DNA from: a bacterium
GTDB taxonomy: Bacteria; Vulcanimicrobiota; Xenobia; RGZZ01
Direction of reading: 5' to 3'
Assembly (NCBI GenBank): GCA_021782195.1
Contig: JAJXVI010000092.1
Span: 1 to 7,967 of the forward strand
Length of the DNA stretch: 7,967 nucleotides
Position 1 is the first letter of the stretch; the number at the start of each line of letters is the position of its first letter. Positions 1-6,104 of this stretch are shown here, piece after piece. The position numbers were made by a program, and so were the translations under genes. Under the pieces are notes generated by a model. It ran no database searches, was not told the DNA's origin, and saw only the letters and a list, made by a program, of their open reading frames with translations.

Positions 1-1055
1 ACGCCATCTTGATGCTCTGGGTTCCGTGGGCCGTGTTGTTCGCGACCGATAACCCGAAAGTGGCAGCGCGCCGCCTGTTTGTCGCGCAACTCGTGGCCGT
101 GGGAGGGTTTCTGCCGTGGGTCCCGTGGCTGCTCGGGCAACTGCACGGACAGGGCGGCACGGCCGGGCACCTCCTCGAGTCCACGCGCAACCTTCCCGAC
201 GCGCTCGGCGAGTGGTTGCGGGTCTGTGTGCTGGGGCCGAACCTCGACCTTGGGGAGCCTGCCCAGATCTTGCTGGCCCTGCTCCTGGTGGCACTCTGCG
301 CGCTGGGTCTGCGTGCCTGGCCGCGTCCGTTCGGCCTGCTGCTGGCAGCCATCGTGCTGGTGCCGATCGTCGAGGCGGCCATCATCCTTCACGTCCTGCA
401 CATCCTGGTCTTCACGGCCAAGCACGCCTATTTTCTGGCGCCCGCCCTGTGGTTGATGCTGGCGGGGGCACTGGTGCAGACGCCCGTGACGCTTGAGTGG
501 GGAGGTGCCGGGGTGGTGATCGCCCTCAACGTGATCATGTATCTGACCACGTTCGCCACGCCTGCGATGCGCAATCCTCCCTGGCGACAGATCGTCGCTT
601 CGGTCGACGCGGCGGCCGGCCCGGGCGACGCTGTGACCGTGACGCCAACGTATCATTCACTGGAATTTCTTCACTATGACCGGCGCGGACTGCCGATGTT
701 CAAAATCTCCCCCGCGTCCGCGCCCGCGGCCGCGAAATGGCTCTACAGTCACTACCCCCGCGTGTGGGTGATAGAGACCTATCGAAGCCTCGAGGACCCA
801 CAGGGAAGGGTTCTTCGTGCCTTTGACCATGTGTGGCATCGGTTGTACACGCGCGTGTACCCCAGCGTGGCAGAGTTTGACGTGGTGACCGTCGTGCTCT
901 ACGGCCACGGTGCCCCTGCCGCGTCCGCGCGTCTTCCCGCGCGCCCAGCTTCCCCGAGCGGTCCGCGCGGGTCCCCCGCAGCTCCTTCCGCGGGAACGTC
1001 CCCGACTGGCGCGGGCGCGTCCCCCCCGGGCGGTCCCATCCCCGTTCATACCTGA
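1..1055 (+). CDS. Membrane glycosyltransferase, GT-C/ArnT-PMT-like, C-terminal part (5' end outside window)
   Basis: The reading frame is open from the left edge to a TGA at 1053-1055, so only the C-terminal ~350 residues are visible and the true start lies upstream. Counting the codon at 9 as residue 1, there are hydrophobic helices at about 1-12, 22-44, 86-102, 107-135, 139-157 and 166-184. A soluble domain follows at about 188-299. The alternation of helices, the KHAYFLAP segment (138-145), then PPWRQIVASVD and GDAVTVTPTYHSLEFLHY, match the C-terminal half of polytopic family-39/ArnT-like transferases, which use polyprenyl-phosphate sugars at the outer face of the cytoplasmic membrane. The catalytic N-terminal loop is not in view, so sugar and acceptor cannot be called. 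Residues 301-348 form a low-complexity Pro/Ala/Ser/Gly tail that is not part of the family fold. The next gene lies 178 bases on and is functionally unrelated. Family call fairly secure, exact function unknown. Confidence 0.7.
   Translation, partial: AILMLWVPWAVLFATDNPKVAARRLFVAQLVAVGGFLPWVPWLLGQLHGQGGTAGHLLESTRNLPDALGEWLRVCVLGPNLDLGEPAQILLALLLVALCALGLRAWPRPFGLLLAAIVLVPIVEAAIILHVLHILVFTAKHAYFLAPALWLMLAGALVQTPVTLEWGGAGVVIALNVIMYLTTFATPAMRNPPWRQIVASVDAAAGPGDAVTVTPTYHSLEFLHYDRRGLPMFKISPASAPAAAKWLYSHYPRVWVIETYRSLEDPQGRVLRAFDHVWHRLYTRVYPSVAEFDVVTVVLYGHGAPAASARLPARPASPSGPRGSPAAPSAGTSPTGAGASPPGGPIPVHT
909..1052 (+). other. Pro/Ala/Ser/Gly-rich C-terminal tail of the glycosyltransferase
   Basis: The last 48 codons encode almost only Pro, Ala, Ser, Gly and a few Arg and Thr, beginning right after the hydrophobic strand DVVTVVLYGH. 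The composition predicts a disordered, positively charged tail. The DNA here is extremely GC-rich with short repeated C-runs, so the tail may partly reflect mutational GC pressure. Confidence 0.6.
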
Positions 1056-1081
1056 TGGGGAATGAGAGGAGTTCGAAGCGC

Positions 1082-1100
1082 TCTGCCGAATTCTGGCAGA
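1082..1100 (+). other. Small hairpin after the glycosyltransferase gene
   Basis: TCTGCC (1082-1087) pairs perfectly with GGCAGA (1095-1100) across a 7-nt loop, 27 bases after the stop codon. The stem is followed by C-rich, not T-rich, sequence, so it is a poor intrinsic terminator. It could be a weak or Rho-assisted end of the upstream transcript, or chance. Confidence 0.25.
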
Positions 1101-1146
1101 CCCTCCGGCCCCCTCTCTCCGCAAGTGGCCCCAATGACTCGTCCGT

Positions 1147-1197
1147 CGTGATTCGCCCGGGCTTGCGTGAGTGTTTCACGTCCGGCCACGTCGTGAA
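1147..1197 (+). promoter_or_regulatory. Cluster of CGTGA/TCACG half-sites upstream of scoA (putative operator)
   Basis: CGTGA occurs at 1147-1151, 1166-1170 and 1192-1196, and its complement TCACG at 1176-1180. The segment 1175-1197 is a dyad, TTCACG-N11-CGTGAA, with 8 of 11 position pairs complementary, ending 36 bases before the scoA ATG. Dyads in this place are typical of dimeric regulators such as the TetR, MerR and GntR families that control acyl-CoA genes. I cannot name the regulator and see no convincing -35/-10 pair. Confidence 0.35.
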
Positions 1198-1233
1198 TGC
1201 CAGGGCTTTACGGCCGGTGGCGGAGGCGAGCGC

Positions 1234-1941
1234 ATGAACAAGATTGGAACCATGGAAGCAGCGGTGGCGCGCGTGCCAGACGGCGCGACCATCATGATGG
1301 GTGGTTTCGGGTTGTGTGGAATCCCCGAGAACGCCGTGCAGGCCCTGCTCGCGGCCGGGCCCCGCAACCTGACGATCATCAGCAACAATGCCGGGGTTGA
1401 CGATGCCGGGATCGGCCTGCTGATCCGTAACGGACAGGTTCGCAAGATGGTTGCCACCTACATCGGAGAGAACACCGATCTCGAGCGGCGTGTCATCAAT
1501 GGCGAGTTGGAGGTTGAACTGGCGCCCCAGGGCACTTTCGCCGAGCGAATCCGTGCCGGAGGCGCAGGCATCGGCGGGTTCTTCACGCCGACCGGAGTGG
1601 GGACGCTGATTGCACAGGGCAAGGAGTCGCGCGTGATCGACGGGCGCGAGTACATCCTCGAAATGCCGCTGCGCGCTGATTTTTCTTTCGTGAAAGCCTG
1701 GAAGGCCGACGCCATGGGCAACCTCGTCTACCGCAAGACCGCGCGCAACTTCAATCCGCTCATGGCCACGGCCGGTCGGGTTACGATTGCCGAGGTGGAG
1801 GAGATTGTGCCGGTCGGGTCCATCGACGCCGACCTGGTTGCGACCCCTGGAATCTTTGTCGATGTCGTCGTCAAAGGAGAGCATTATGTCAAGCGTATCG
1901 AGAAAAGAGTATATCGCACGGCGAGTGGCGCAGGAGCTTGA
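1234..1941 (+). CDS. scoA: Succinyl-CoA:3-ketoacid CoA-transferase subunit A
   Basis: This 235-residue protein is the alpha subunit of a class I CoA-transferase. With ScoB it exchanges CoA between succinyl-CoA and acetoacetate (or a related 3-oxoacid) in the cytoplasm. The family signature [16 protein letters not shown] lies at residues 16-31. [14 protein letters not shown] (50-63), [12 protein letters not shown] (90-101), [11 protein letters not shown] (103-113) and [11 protein letters not shown] (168-178) are typical of SCOT/ScoA, more so than of clostridial CtfA-type butyrate-acetoacetate transferases. Length is normal. The ATG at 1234 is chosen because GGAGG (1222-1226) sits 7 bases before it and the homology begins there; an upstream in-frame GTG at 1171 would add unrelated residues. 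The C-terminal KRIEKR stretch, a family feature, lies in the 56-nt overlap with scoB. It is probably the first gene of the acyl-CoA module. The physiological 3-oxoacid is inferred. Confidence 0.93.
   Translation: MNKIGTMEAAVARVPDGATIMMGGFGLCGIPENAVQALLAAGPRNLTIISNNAGVDDAGIGLLIRNGQVRKMVATYIGENTDLERRVINGELEVELAPQGTFAERIRAGGAGIGGFFTPTGVGTLIAQGKESRVIDGREYILEMPLRADFSFVKAWKADAMGNLVYRKTARNFNPLMATAGRVTIAEVEEIVPVGSIDADLVATPGIFVDVVVKGEHYVKRIEKRVYRTASGAGA
1875..1879 (+). promoter_or_regulatory. Ribosome binding site of scoB, inside scoA
   Basis: AGGAG lies 6 bases before the ATG at 1886 and within the scoA coding sequence. It fixes the scoB start and hence the 56-nt overlap of the two genes. Confidence 0.75.
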
Positions 1942-2554
1942 AGACGGCGACTACGTGAACCTGGGCATCGGGATCCCCACCCAGGTTGCGAACTTCATTC
2001 CGTCTGGCGTCACGGTGGTGATGCATTCCGAGAATGGCCTTCTCGGGATCGGACCGTACCCCACCGCTGACGAGGTCGATCCGGACCTCATCAACGCGGG
2101 CAAGGAGACGGTCACCGAAATCCCCGGTGCGTCCTTCTTCAACTCTGCCGACTCGTTCGCGATGGTGCGCGGCGGGCACATCGATCTGGCCGTCATCGGT
2201 GGAATGGAGGTCGATGCGGAAGGCAATCTTGCAAACTGGATGATTCCAGGCAAGATGGTGAAGGGCATGGGGGGCGCGATGGATATCGTCACCGGTGCGA
2301 AGCGCGTTATCATTGCAATGCAGCACACCGCGAAAGACGGGTCCCCGAAGATTCTTGAAAAATGCACCCTGCCGTTGACTGCCCGCAAGGTCGTGAACAT
2401 GATCGTGACCGACATGGGCGTCATCGAGGTTGCGCCGGGCGGCCTCGTGCTCAAGGAGGTCGCGCCTGGACTGACTGTGGATGATGTCGTGAAGGCGACT
2501 GGGGCTCCTCTTGCGATCGACCCCGCGCTTTCTACCGTGGGGCAGGAGTCCTGA
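1886..2554 (+). CDS. scoB: Succinyl-CoA:3-ketoacid CoA-transferase subunit B
   Basis: This 222-residue beta subunit carries the catalytic glutamate of the CoA-transferase. The hallmark [12 protein letters not shown] starts at residue 48, and Glu49 (codon 2030-2032) is the residue that forms the enzyme-CoA thioester. Other family blocks are [13 protein letters not shown] (20-32), [36 protein letters not shown] and [17 protein letters not shown]. Together they match bacterial ScoB along the full length. The start at 1886 has AGGAG at 1875-1879. The first 18 codons overprint the end of scoA in another frame, so translation is probably coupled and the subunits made in equal amounts. The gene ends 29 bases before the acyl-CoA dehydrogenase, consistent with one transcript. 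The residue before HSENG is Met rather than the usual Leu or Phe, a mild change. Confidence 0.94.
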   Translation: MSSVSRKEYIARRVAQELEDGDYVNLGIGIPTQVANFIPSGVTVVMHSENGLLGIGPYPTADEVDPDLINAGKETVTEIPGASFFNSADSFAMVRGGHIDLAVIGGMEVDAEGNLANWMIPGKMVKGMGGAMDIVTGAKRVIIAMQHTAKDGSPKILEKCTLPLTARKVVNMIVTDMGVIEVAPGGLVLKEVAPGLTVDDVVKATGAPLAIDPALSTVGQES

Positions 2555-2583
2555 CGTGGTCCTGCCTGTCAGCAAGGAGAAAC

Positions 2584-3858
2584 ATGGCTTCTGACGTTCA
2601 CCCCTCTTCGTTTGTGTCGCTTATCAGTCCGCCGTCGGCCGCGGGTGCGTCTGCGCACGAAGCCCACGGCGCGCTGCAGCGTGAGGTGCTGCTCGATGCG
2701 CCGCACCTCGAGTTCCGCGCCGCGGTACGCCGTTTCATTGCGCGCGAGGTTGTCCCGATCGCTGAGGAATACGAGAGGGAAAGTCGCTTTCCACTCGAGT
2801 TGCTCAAGCGCATGGGCGCAGAGGGGTTGCTGGGCATCCCGTATCCGCGCGAGTACGGCGGTTCGGGTGGCGACTATCTGGCCTACGCCATGGCCGTCGA
2901 GGAATTTTCCCGTGCGTGGGGATCGCTCGGCATCATCGTGGCCGCGCACACCACGCTGGGGACGGGTCCCCTGTACAATTTTGGCAGCGAGGAACTGAAG
3001 CGGGAGTGGGTGCCCCGTCTCGCAAAGGGCGAGATTATCGGCGGATACGGACTCACCGAGCCCGGCGCGGGTTCTGACTCGGGCGCCACGGCCACGACGG
3101 CGAAACTGCAGGGCGACGAGTACGTGCTCAACGGCACGAAGGCGTTCTGCACGAACGCCACGTTCGCCGCGTGCATCACCATGACTGCGGTAACCGGGCG
3201 CAACGAGGATACGGGGAAGAATCGCATCACGGCGTTCTTTGTCCCACGCTCTTTGAAGGGCATCGACGTGAGCCATCACGAGAACAAGCTGGGGTTGCGC
3301 GCTTCGGATACCTCGACGGTGGTGCTCGACAACGTGTGCGTGGCTCCACGATACATCCTGGGCCGCGAAGGAGAGGGATTCCGCCTCTTCATGCAGACCC
3401 TCGACAACGGACGCATCAGCATCGGGGCCATGGCGCTCGGACTGGGGCAGGCGGCCCTCGACGAAGCGTTGCGCTTTGCGCACGACCAGATGGGGCTGTT
3501 CAAGAGCATGTTCGAGGAACAGCAGACACTGGCCGTGCTGGCCGACCTGGCCACCGAGCTGAGCGCGGCGCGCCTCATGGTGTATTCGGCCGCGCGTCTC
3601 AAGGACGGCGGTTTGCCACACACGCAGGAAGCGGCCATGGCAAAGTTCTTTGCCAGCGAGGTTGCCATGCGGGCGACCGACCGCGCGCTCGACGTGCTCG
3701 GGCGTGGAGGGCCGATTCCGCACGACTGCCTTGCTTCCCGCGCGTTCCGCGACGTCAAGCTGACCACCATCTGGGAAGGCACGTCGGAAGTGCAGCGTCT
3801 CGTGATTTCTCGCGAACTGCTGCGCAGCTACGCCGCAAGCCGCGCCGAACAGGTGTGA
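2584..3858 (+). CDS. Divergent acyl-CoA dehydrogenase family protein
   Basis: This 424-residue flavoprotein is predicted to oxidise an acyl-CoA to the trans-2-enoyl-CoA and pass electrons to ETF. AAGGAGA at 2574-2580 supports the ATG at 2584. Residues 1-38 are an Ala/Ser-rich extension. The ACAD N-terminal helices run from ~40 to 155, the beta domain from ~156 to 255 ([12 protein letters not shown] at 158-169) and the C-terminal helical domain from ~262 to 415. The catalytic base is Glu398 in WEGTSEVQR, the position used by short- and medium-chain enzymes rather than isovaleryl-CoA dehydrogenase; Trp replaces the usual Tyr before it. The FAD-contacting Arg of the ERxQFGK motif is Gln302 (DQMGLFK), the Gln of the Q-x-x-GG motif is Asp370 (DVLGRGG), and TNG is TNA. 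These changes are absent from the paralogue that follows. Probably cotranscribed with scoAB. Substrate unknown; a reduced or altered FAD site is possible. Confidence 0.88.
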   Translation: MASDVHPSSFVSLISPPSAAGASAHEAHGALQREVLLDAPHLEFRAAVRRFIAREVVPIAEEYERESRFPLELLKRMGAEGLLGIPYPREYGGSGGDYLAYAMAVEEFSRAWGSLGIIVAAHTTLGTGPLYNFGSEELKREWVPRLAKGEIIGGYGLTEPGAGSDSGATATTAKLQGDEYVLNGTKAFCTNATFAACITMTAVTGRNEDTGKNRITAFFVPRSLKGIDVSHHENKLGLRASDTSTVVLDNVCVAPRYILGREGEGFRLFMQTLDNGRISIGAMALGLGQAALDEALRFAHDQMGLFKSMFEEQQTLAVLADLATELSAARLMVYSAARLKDGGLPHTQEAAMAKFFASEVAMRATDRALDVLGRGGPIPHDCLASRAFRDVKLTTIWEGTSEVQRLVISRELLRSYAASRAEQV

Positions 3859-3859
3859 A

Positions 3860-3912
3860 TCGCGCCGCAGAGTGGTGCCGCAGAGGGATGAACCGCGTCA
3901 TTTGCGGCGTGA
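3860..3912 (+). other. Long stem-loop between the two acyl-CoA dehydrogenase genes
   Basis: Bases 3860-3869 pair with 3903-3912 in a 10-bp stem with one G-T wobble, starting one base after the stop of the upstream gene. The 5' arm core GCCGCA is duplicated (GCCGCAGAG at 3864-3872 and 3877-3885), so the 3' arm TGCGGC (3903-3908) can pair with either copy. No T-run follows. A role in mRNA stability or differential expression within the operon is more plausible than full termination. Confidence 0.4.
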
Positions 3913-3967
3913 CCCGGAAATTGCATCAGGAAAAACGTTCAAAACACGAAGTGGAGAGAATCGTCCG

Positions 3968-5149
3968 ATGATGGAAACCCTGCCTCAGACCGCCCCCGTG
4001 GGCCCCTCTTTCGAACTGTCAGAAGAGCACAAGATGCTCAAGGACATGGTTGCCGACTTTGCCACCAACACGCTGGCTCCGCGCGCGGCCGAATATGATC
4101 GCAGCACCGAGTTCCCCTGGGATAACGTGAAGGCGATGGCCGAACTCGGACTGCTCGGTATCAACATGCCCGAAGATCTCGGTGGCGCCGCCATGGACTC
4201 GACCTCCTATGTCATCGCTATCGAGGAGATTGCACGTGGCTGCGCTTCCACGGCCGTCATTGCCGCGGTGCAGAACGGCCTCGTGAACCTTCCCATCTAC
4301 AAGTTCGGCACGCCTGAGCAGAAGGCGAAGTACATTCCGCGCCTGACCAGCGGCGAGATCATTGGCGCCTATTCCCTGACCGAACCTGGCAGCGGATCCG
4401 ACGCCGTGGCCATGCAGACGCGTGCGCGTCGTGAGGGCGATCGCTACATCCTCAACGGGACCAAGGTGTTCGTCACGAACGGCATGGCGGCGTCAGTATT
4501 CGTGGTGTACGCCACGCTCGATCCGGCGCTCAAGTCGAAGGGCGTGTGCGCGTTCATCATCGAGAAGGGTTTTCCTGGATTCACCGTGGGCAAGCATGAG
4601 GAGATGATGGGCGTGCGGGCCAGTGGCACCTGCGAACTGATGCTTGACAACTGCGAGGTTCCGGCTGAGAACCTGCTCGGCAAGGAAGGCGACGGCTTCA
4701 AGATCGCCCTGGCAACGCTCGACGGCGGCCGCCTCGGCATTGCCGCGCAGGCCATCGGGATCGCGCAGGCCTGCCTCGACTACTCGCTCAAGTACACGCA
4801 GGAGCGCCAGCAGTTCGGAAAGCCCATCGCGTCGTTCCAGATGATCCAGAGCAAGCTCGTGGAGATGGCCGTCAACATCGACGCCGCTCGCCTGCTGCTG
4901 CATCGGGCCGCGTGGCTGCGCGACCGCGGTATGCGCTTCACGAAAGAAGCCTCGATGGCGAAGCTCTTTGCGTCGGAAACTGCAATGAAGGCCGGCATCG
5001 AAGCGGTGCAGTGTCTGGGTGGTTACGGCTACACGAAGGACTATCCGGTCGAACGCCACTTCCGCGACGCCAAGATCACCCAGATCTACGAGGGCACCTC
5101 GGAAGTGCAGAGGATGGTCATCGCGCGCCATCTCCTCGGACAGGCCTGA
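3968..5149 (+). CDS. Acyl-CoA dehydrogenase, short/medium-chain (butyryl-CoA dehydrogenase-like)
   Basis: This 393-residue enzyme, of normal family length, should convert a short- or medium-chain acyl-CoA to the 2-enoyl-CoA with bound FAD, giving electrons to EtfAB in the cytoplasm. All family landmarks are intact: [10 protein letters not shown] (137-146), TNG (170-172), [18 protein letters not shown] (215-232), the FAD-contacting Arg280 in ERQQFGK, Gln348 in QCLGGYGY, and the catalytic Glu375 in [10 protein letters not shown] (codon 5090-5092). The start is the first of two adjacent ATGs (3968), with GGAGAG at 3953-3958. An upstream in-frame start at 3872 would add non-homologous residues. 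It lies 109 bases after the divergent paralogue and 167 bases before etfB, so it belongs to the same functional module, though gap structures may separate transcripts. Chain-length preference cannot be read reliably; butyryl-CoA-like is inferred from overall resemblance. Confidence 0.93.
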   Translation: MMETLPQTAPVGPSFELSEEHKMLKDMVADFATNTLAPRAAEYDRSTEFPWDNVKAMAELGLLGINMPEDLGGAAMDSTSYVIAIEEIARGCASTAVIAAVQNGLVNLPIYKFGTPEQKAKYIPRLTSGEIIGAYSLTEPGSGSDAVAMQTRARREGDRYILNGTKVFVTNGMAASVFVVYATLDPALKSKGVCAFIIEKGFPGFTVGKHEEMMGVRASGTCELMLDNCEVPAENLLGKEGDGFKIALATLDGGRLGIAAQAIGIAQACLDYSLKYTQERQQFGKPIASFQMIQSKLVEMAVNIDAARLLLHRAAWLRDRGMRFTKEASMAKLFASETAMKAGIEAVQCLGGYGYTKDYPVERHFRDAKITQIYEGTSEVQRMVIARHLLGQA

Positions 5150-5159
5150 TCTCGCACGC

Positions 5160-5198
5160 GGGGACGGGCGGTGAGCGCTGCGGACGCGTCCCGTCCCC
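5160..5198 (+). terminator. Strong GC hairpin after the second acyl-CoA dehydrogenase gene (possible terminator)
   Basis: GGGGACGGG (5160-5168) is perfectly complementary to CCCGTCCCC (5190-5198), giving a 9-bp, nearly all-GC stem 11 bases after the stop codon. The loop is 21 nt. No T-run follows directly, so termination would be inefficient or Rho-dependent. A second copy of CCCGTCCCC at 5238-5246 could pair instead with the same 5' arm. Confidence 0.4.
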
Positions 5199-5253
5199 CT
5201 CGTCGGGAGCGCTGCGGACGTTTGTGTGCGTACGCATCCCGTCCCCTCGTCGG
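5173..5253 (+). repeat. Imperfect tandem duplication (about 34-bp unit, second copy with a 14-bp insertion)
   Basis: GAGCGCTGCGGACG occurs at 5173-5186 and again, identical, at 5207-5220. Each copy is followed by a C[G/A]TCCCGTCCCC(C)TCGTCGG block, at 5187-5206 and 5235-5253. The second copy has 14 extra bases (5221-5234) between the two blocks. The palindromic content suggests a REP-like intergenic element, but one locus cannot show genome-wide copies. Confidence 0.7.
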
Positions 5254-5306
5254 ATTGTGAGATTTTATTGCTTGCTGTGACCCATTGTTTTGGGGATGGA
5301 AATTGC
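5254..5306 (+). promoter_or_regulatory. AT-richer stretch upstream of etfB, candidate promoter region
   Basis: This 53-base stretch is only about 40% G+C, far below its surroundings, and lies between the hairpin/repeat element and the etfB ribosome binding site. It is the most likely place for a separate etfBA promoter, but I cannot fit a convincing -35/-10 pair with normal spacing. Confidence 0.22.
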
Positions 5307-5316
5307 AGGAGGATTC

Positions 5317-6093
5317 ATGAATATCATTGTCTGCGTAAAGCAGGTACCCGACACCGAGGCGCGCATCAAGTGCAAGGATGGCGCCAACGGTATCGTGCGC
5401 GATGGCATCAAGCTCTGCATGAGCCCGTATGACGAATTCGCGCTGGAGGCCGCGCTGCGCTTGAAGGAACAGCACGGCGGCACGGTCACGGTTCTGGCGG
5501 TCGGCCCCGACCGGGCGAAAGAAGTGCTCAAGACCGGGCTTGCAGTGGGTGCCGACAAGGCGGTACTCGTCAGCGACGCGTCCCTGGCGGGCACTGACGG
5601 GCGGGGTGTTGCCGTGACGCTGGCGGCCGCGCTCAAGAAGCTGCCGCACGACCTCGTGCTGTTCGGCAAGAAGGCTGTTGGCGTCGACCGTGGACAGGTT
5701 GGTCCGCAGGTTGCCCATCGCCTCGACCTGCCGTTCGTGTCGCAGGCGGGTGAACTGGCGCACGAAAACGGCGCGATGCGCGTGGTGCGCGAAATTGAGG
5801 GCGGCCAGGAGCACTTTGAGGTGGCGTTGCCCGCAATGCTGTCGGTCGACAAGACGGCGAACGAACTGCGCAAGGCCAGCCTGAAAGGCATCATGGGCGC
5901 CAAGAGCAAGCCGATCCAGGCGTGGTCGCTCAGCGATCTTGGCCTGTCCGCGGCGGACGTTGCGCCACGCCTCCAGGTGGTGCACACCGAGCATCCGCCG
6001 CAGCGCGGGGCCGGGCGTATCATTGACGGCGAAGCGGTGGCGGCGGCGCGTGAGCTTGTACGCCTGCTCCGTGAAGAAGCAAAGGTCATCTAG
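5317..6093 (+). CDS. etfB: Electron transfer flavoprotein beta subunit
   Basis: This 258-residue protein is the beta subunit of the ETF heterodimer, which accepts electrons from acyl-CoA dehydrogenases and carries them to the quinone pool through ETF:quinone oxidoreductase or to another acceptor. Family features are the N-terminal strand MNIIVCVKQVPD, MSPYDEFALEAALRLKE (35-51), GADKAVLVSD (78-87), HDLVLFGKKAVGVDRGQVGP (111-130) and the C-terminal ELVRLLREEAKVI. AGGAGG at 5307-5312, 4 bases before the ATG, fixes the start. The nucleotide-loop segment reads GKKAVGVD rather than the common GKQAIDGD or GKQAIDDD. The segment corresponding to the dehydrogenase-docking loop reads NELRKASLKGIM (182-193) rather than NEPRY-x-x-LPxIM, though the Leu that inserts into the partner is kept (Leu189). 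Whether this ETF bifurcates electrons cannot be decided from sequence by eye; overall it looks like the ordinary non-bifurcating type. etfA follows 11 bases later. Confidence 0.94.
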   Translation: MNIIVCVKQVPDTEARIKCKDGANGIVRDGIKLCMSPYDEFALEAALRLKEQHGGTVTVLAVGPDRAKEVLKTGLAVGADKAVLVSDASLAGTDGRGVAVTLAAALKKLPHDLVLFGKKAVGVDRGQVGPQVAHRLDLPFVSQAGELAHENGAMRVVREIEGGQEHFEVALPAMLSVDKTANELRKASLKGIMGAKSKPIQAWSLSDLGLSAADVAPRLQVVHTEHPPQRGAGRIIDGEAVAAARELVRLLREEAKVI

Positions 6094-6098
6094 GAGAG
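6092..6098 (+). promoter_or_regulatory. Ribosome binding site of etfA overlapping the etfB stop codon
   Basis: AGGAGAG starts inside the TAG stop of etfB (6091-6093). Its AGGAG core ends 8 bases before the etfA ATG. This arrangement favours reinitiation by ribosomes ending etfB and balanced subunit synthesis. Confidence 0.7.
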
Positions 6099-6104
6099 AA
6101 CCCC

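Noticed and set aside
1055..1237. A 60-codon + strand frame starting at the ATG that overlaps the glycosyltransferase stop (TGATG)
   Set aside because: No ribosome binding site, no recognisable family, low-complexity composition, and it runs into the scoA start; it lies across the likely control region.
700..1884. Long minus-strand open frame (394 codons) opposite the glycosyltransferase end and scoA
   Set aside because: The translation is Arg/Gly/His-rich with no family resemblance and lies opposite a clearly conserved gene; long antisense frames are expected in GC-rich DNA.
3450..3560. Frameshift or sequencing error as the cause of the odd DQMGLFK motif
   Set aside because: Flanking residues align with the paralogue without gaps before and after, and the other two frames do not restore the ERxQFGK motif.
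2569..3723. Long minus-strand open frame (384 codons) opposite the first acyl-CoA dehydrogenase
   Set aside because: A shadow of a gene with strong family motifs on the + strand; the antisense product has no recognisable domain.
3921..3950. Possible promoter in the A-rich stretch before the second acyl-CoA dehydrogenase (TTGCAT as -35)
   Set aside because: No -10-like hexamer occurs at 16-18 bases spacing; the A-rich stretch alone is not enough.
5292..5307. Sigma-54-like -24/-12 pattern (GGGGA...TTGCA) before etfB
   Set aside because: The match at -24 is poor, and the implied transcription start would fall on the etfB start codon and exclude its strong ribosome binding site.
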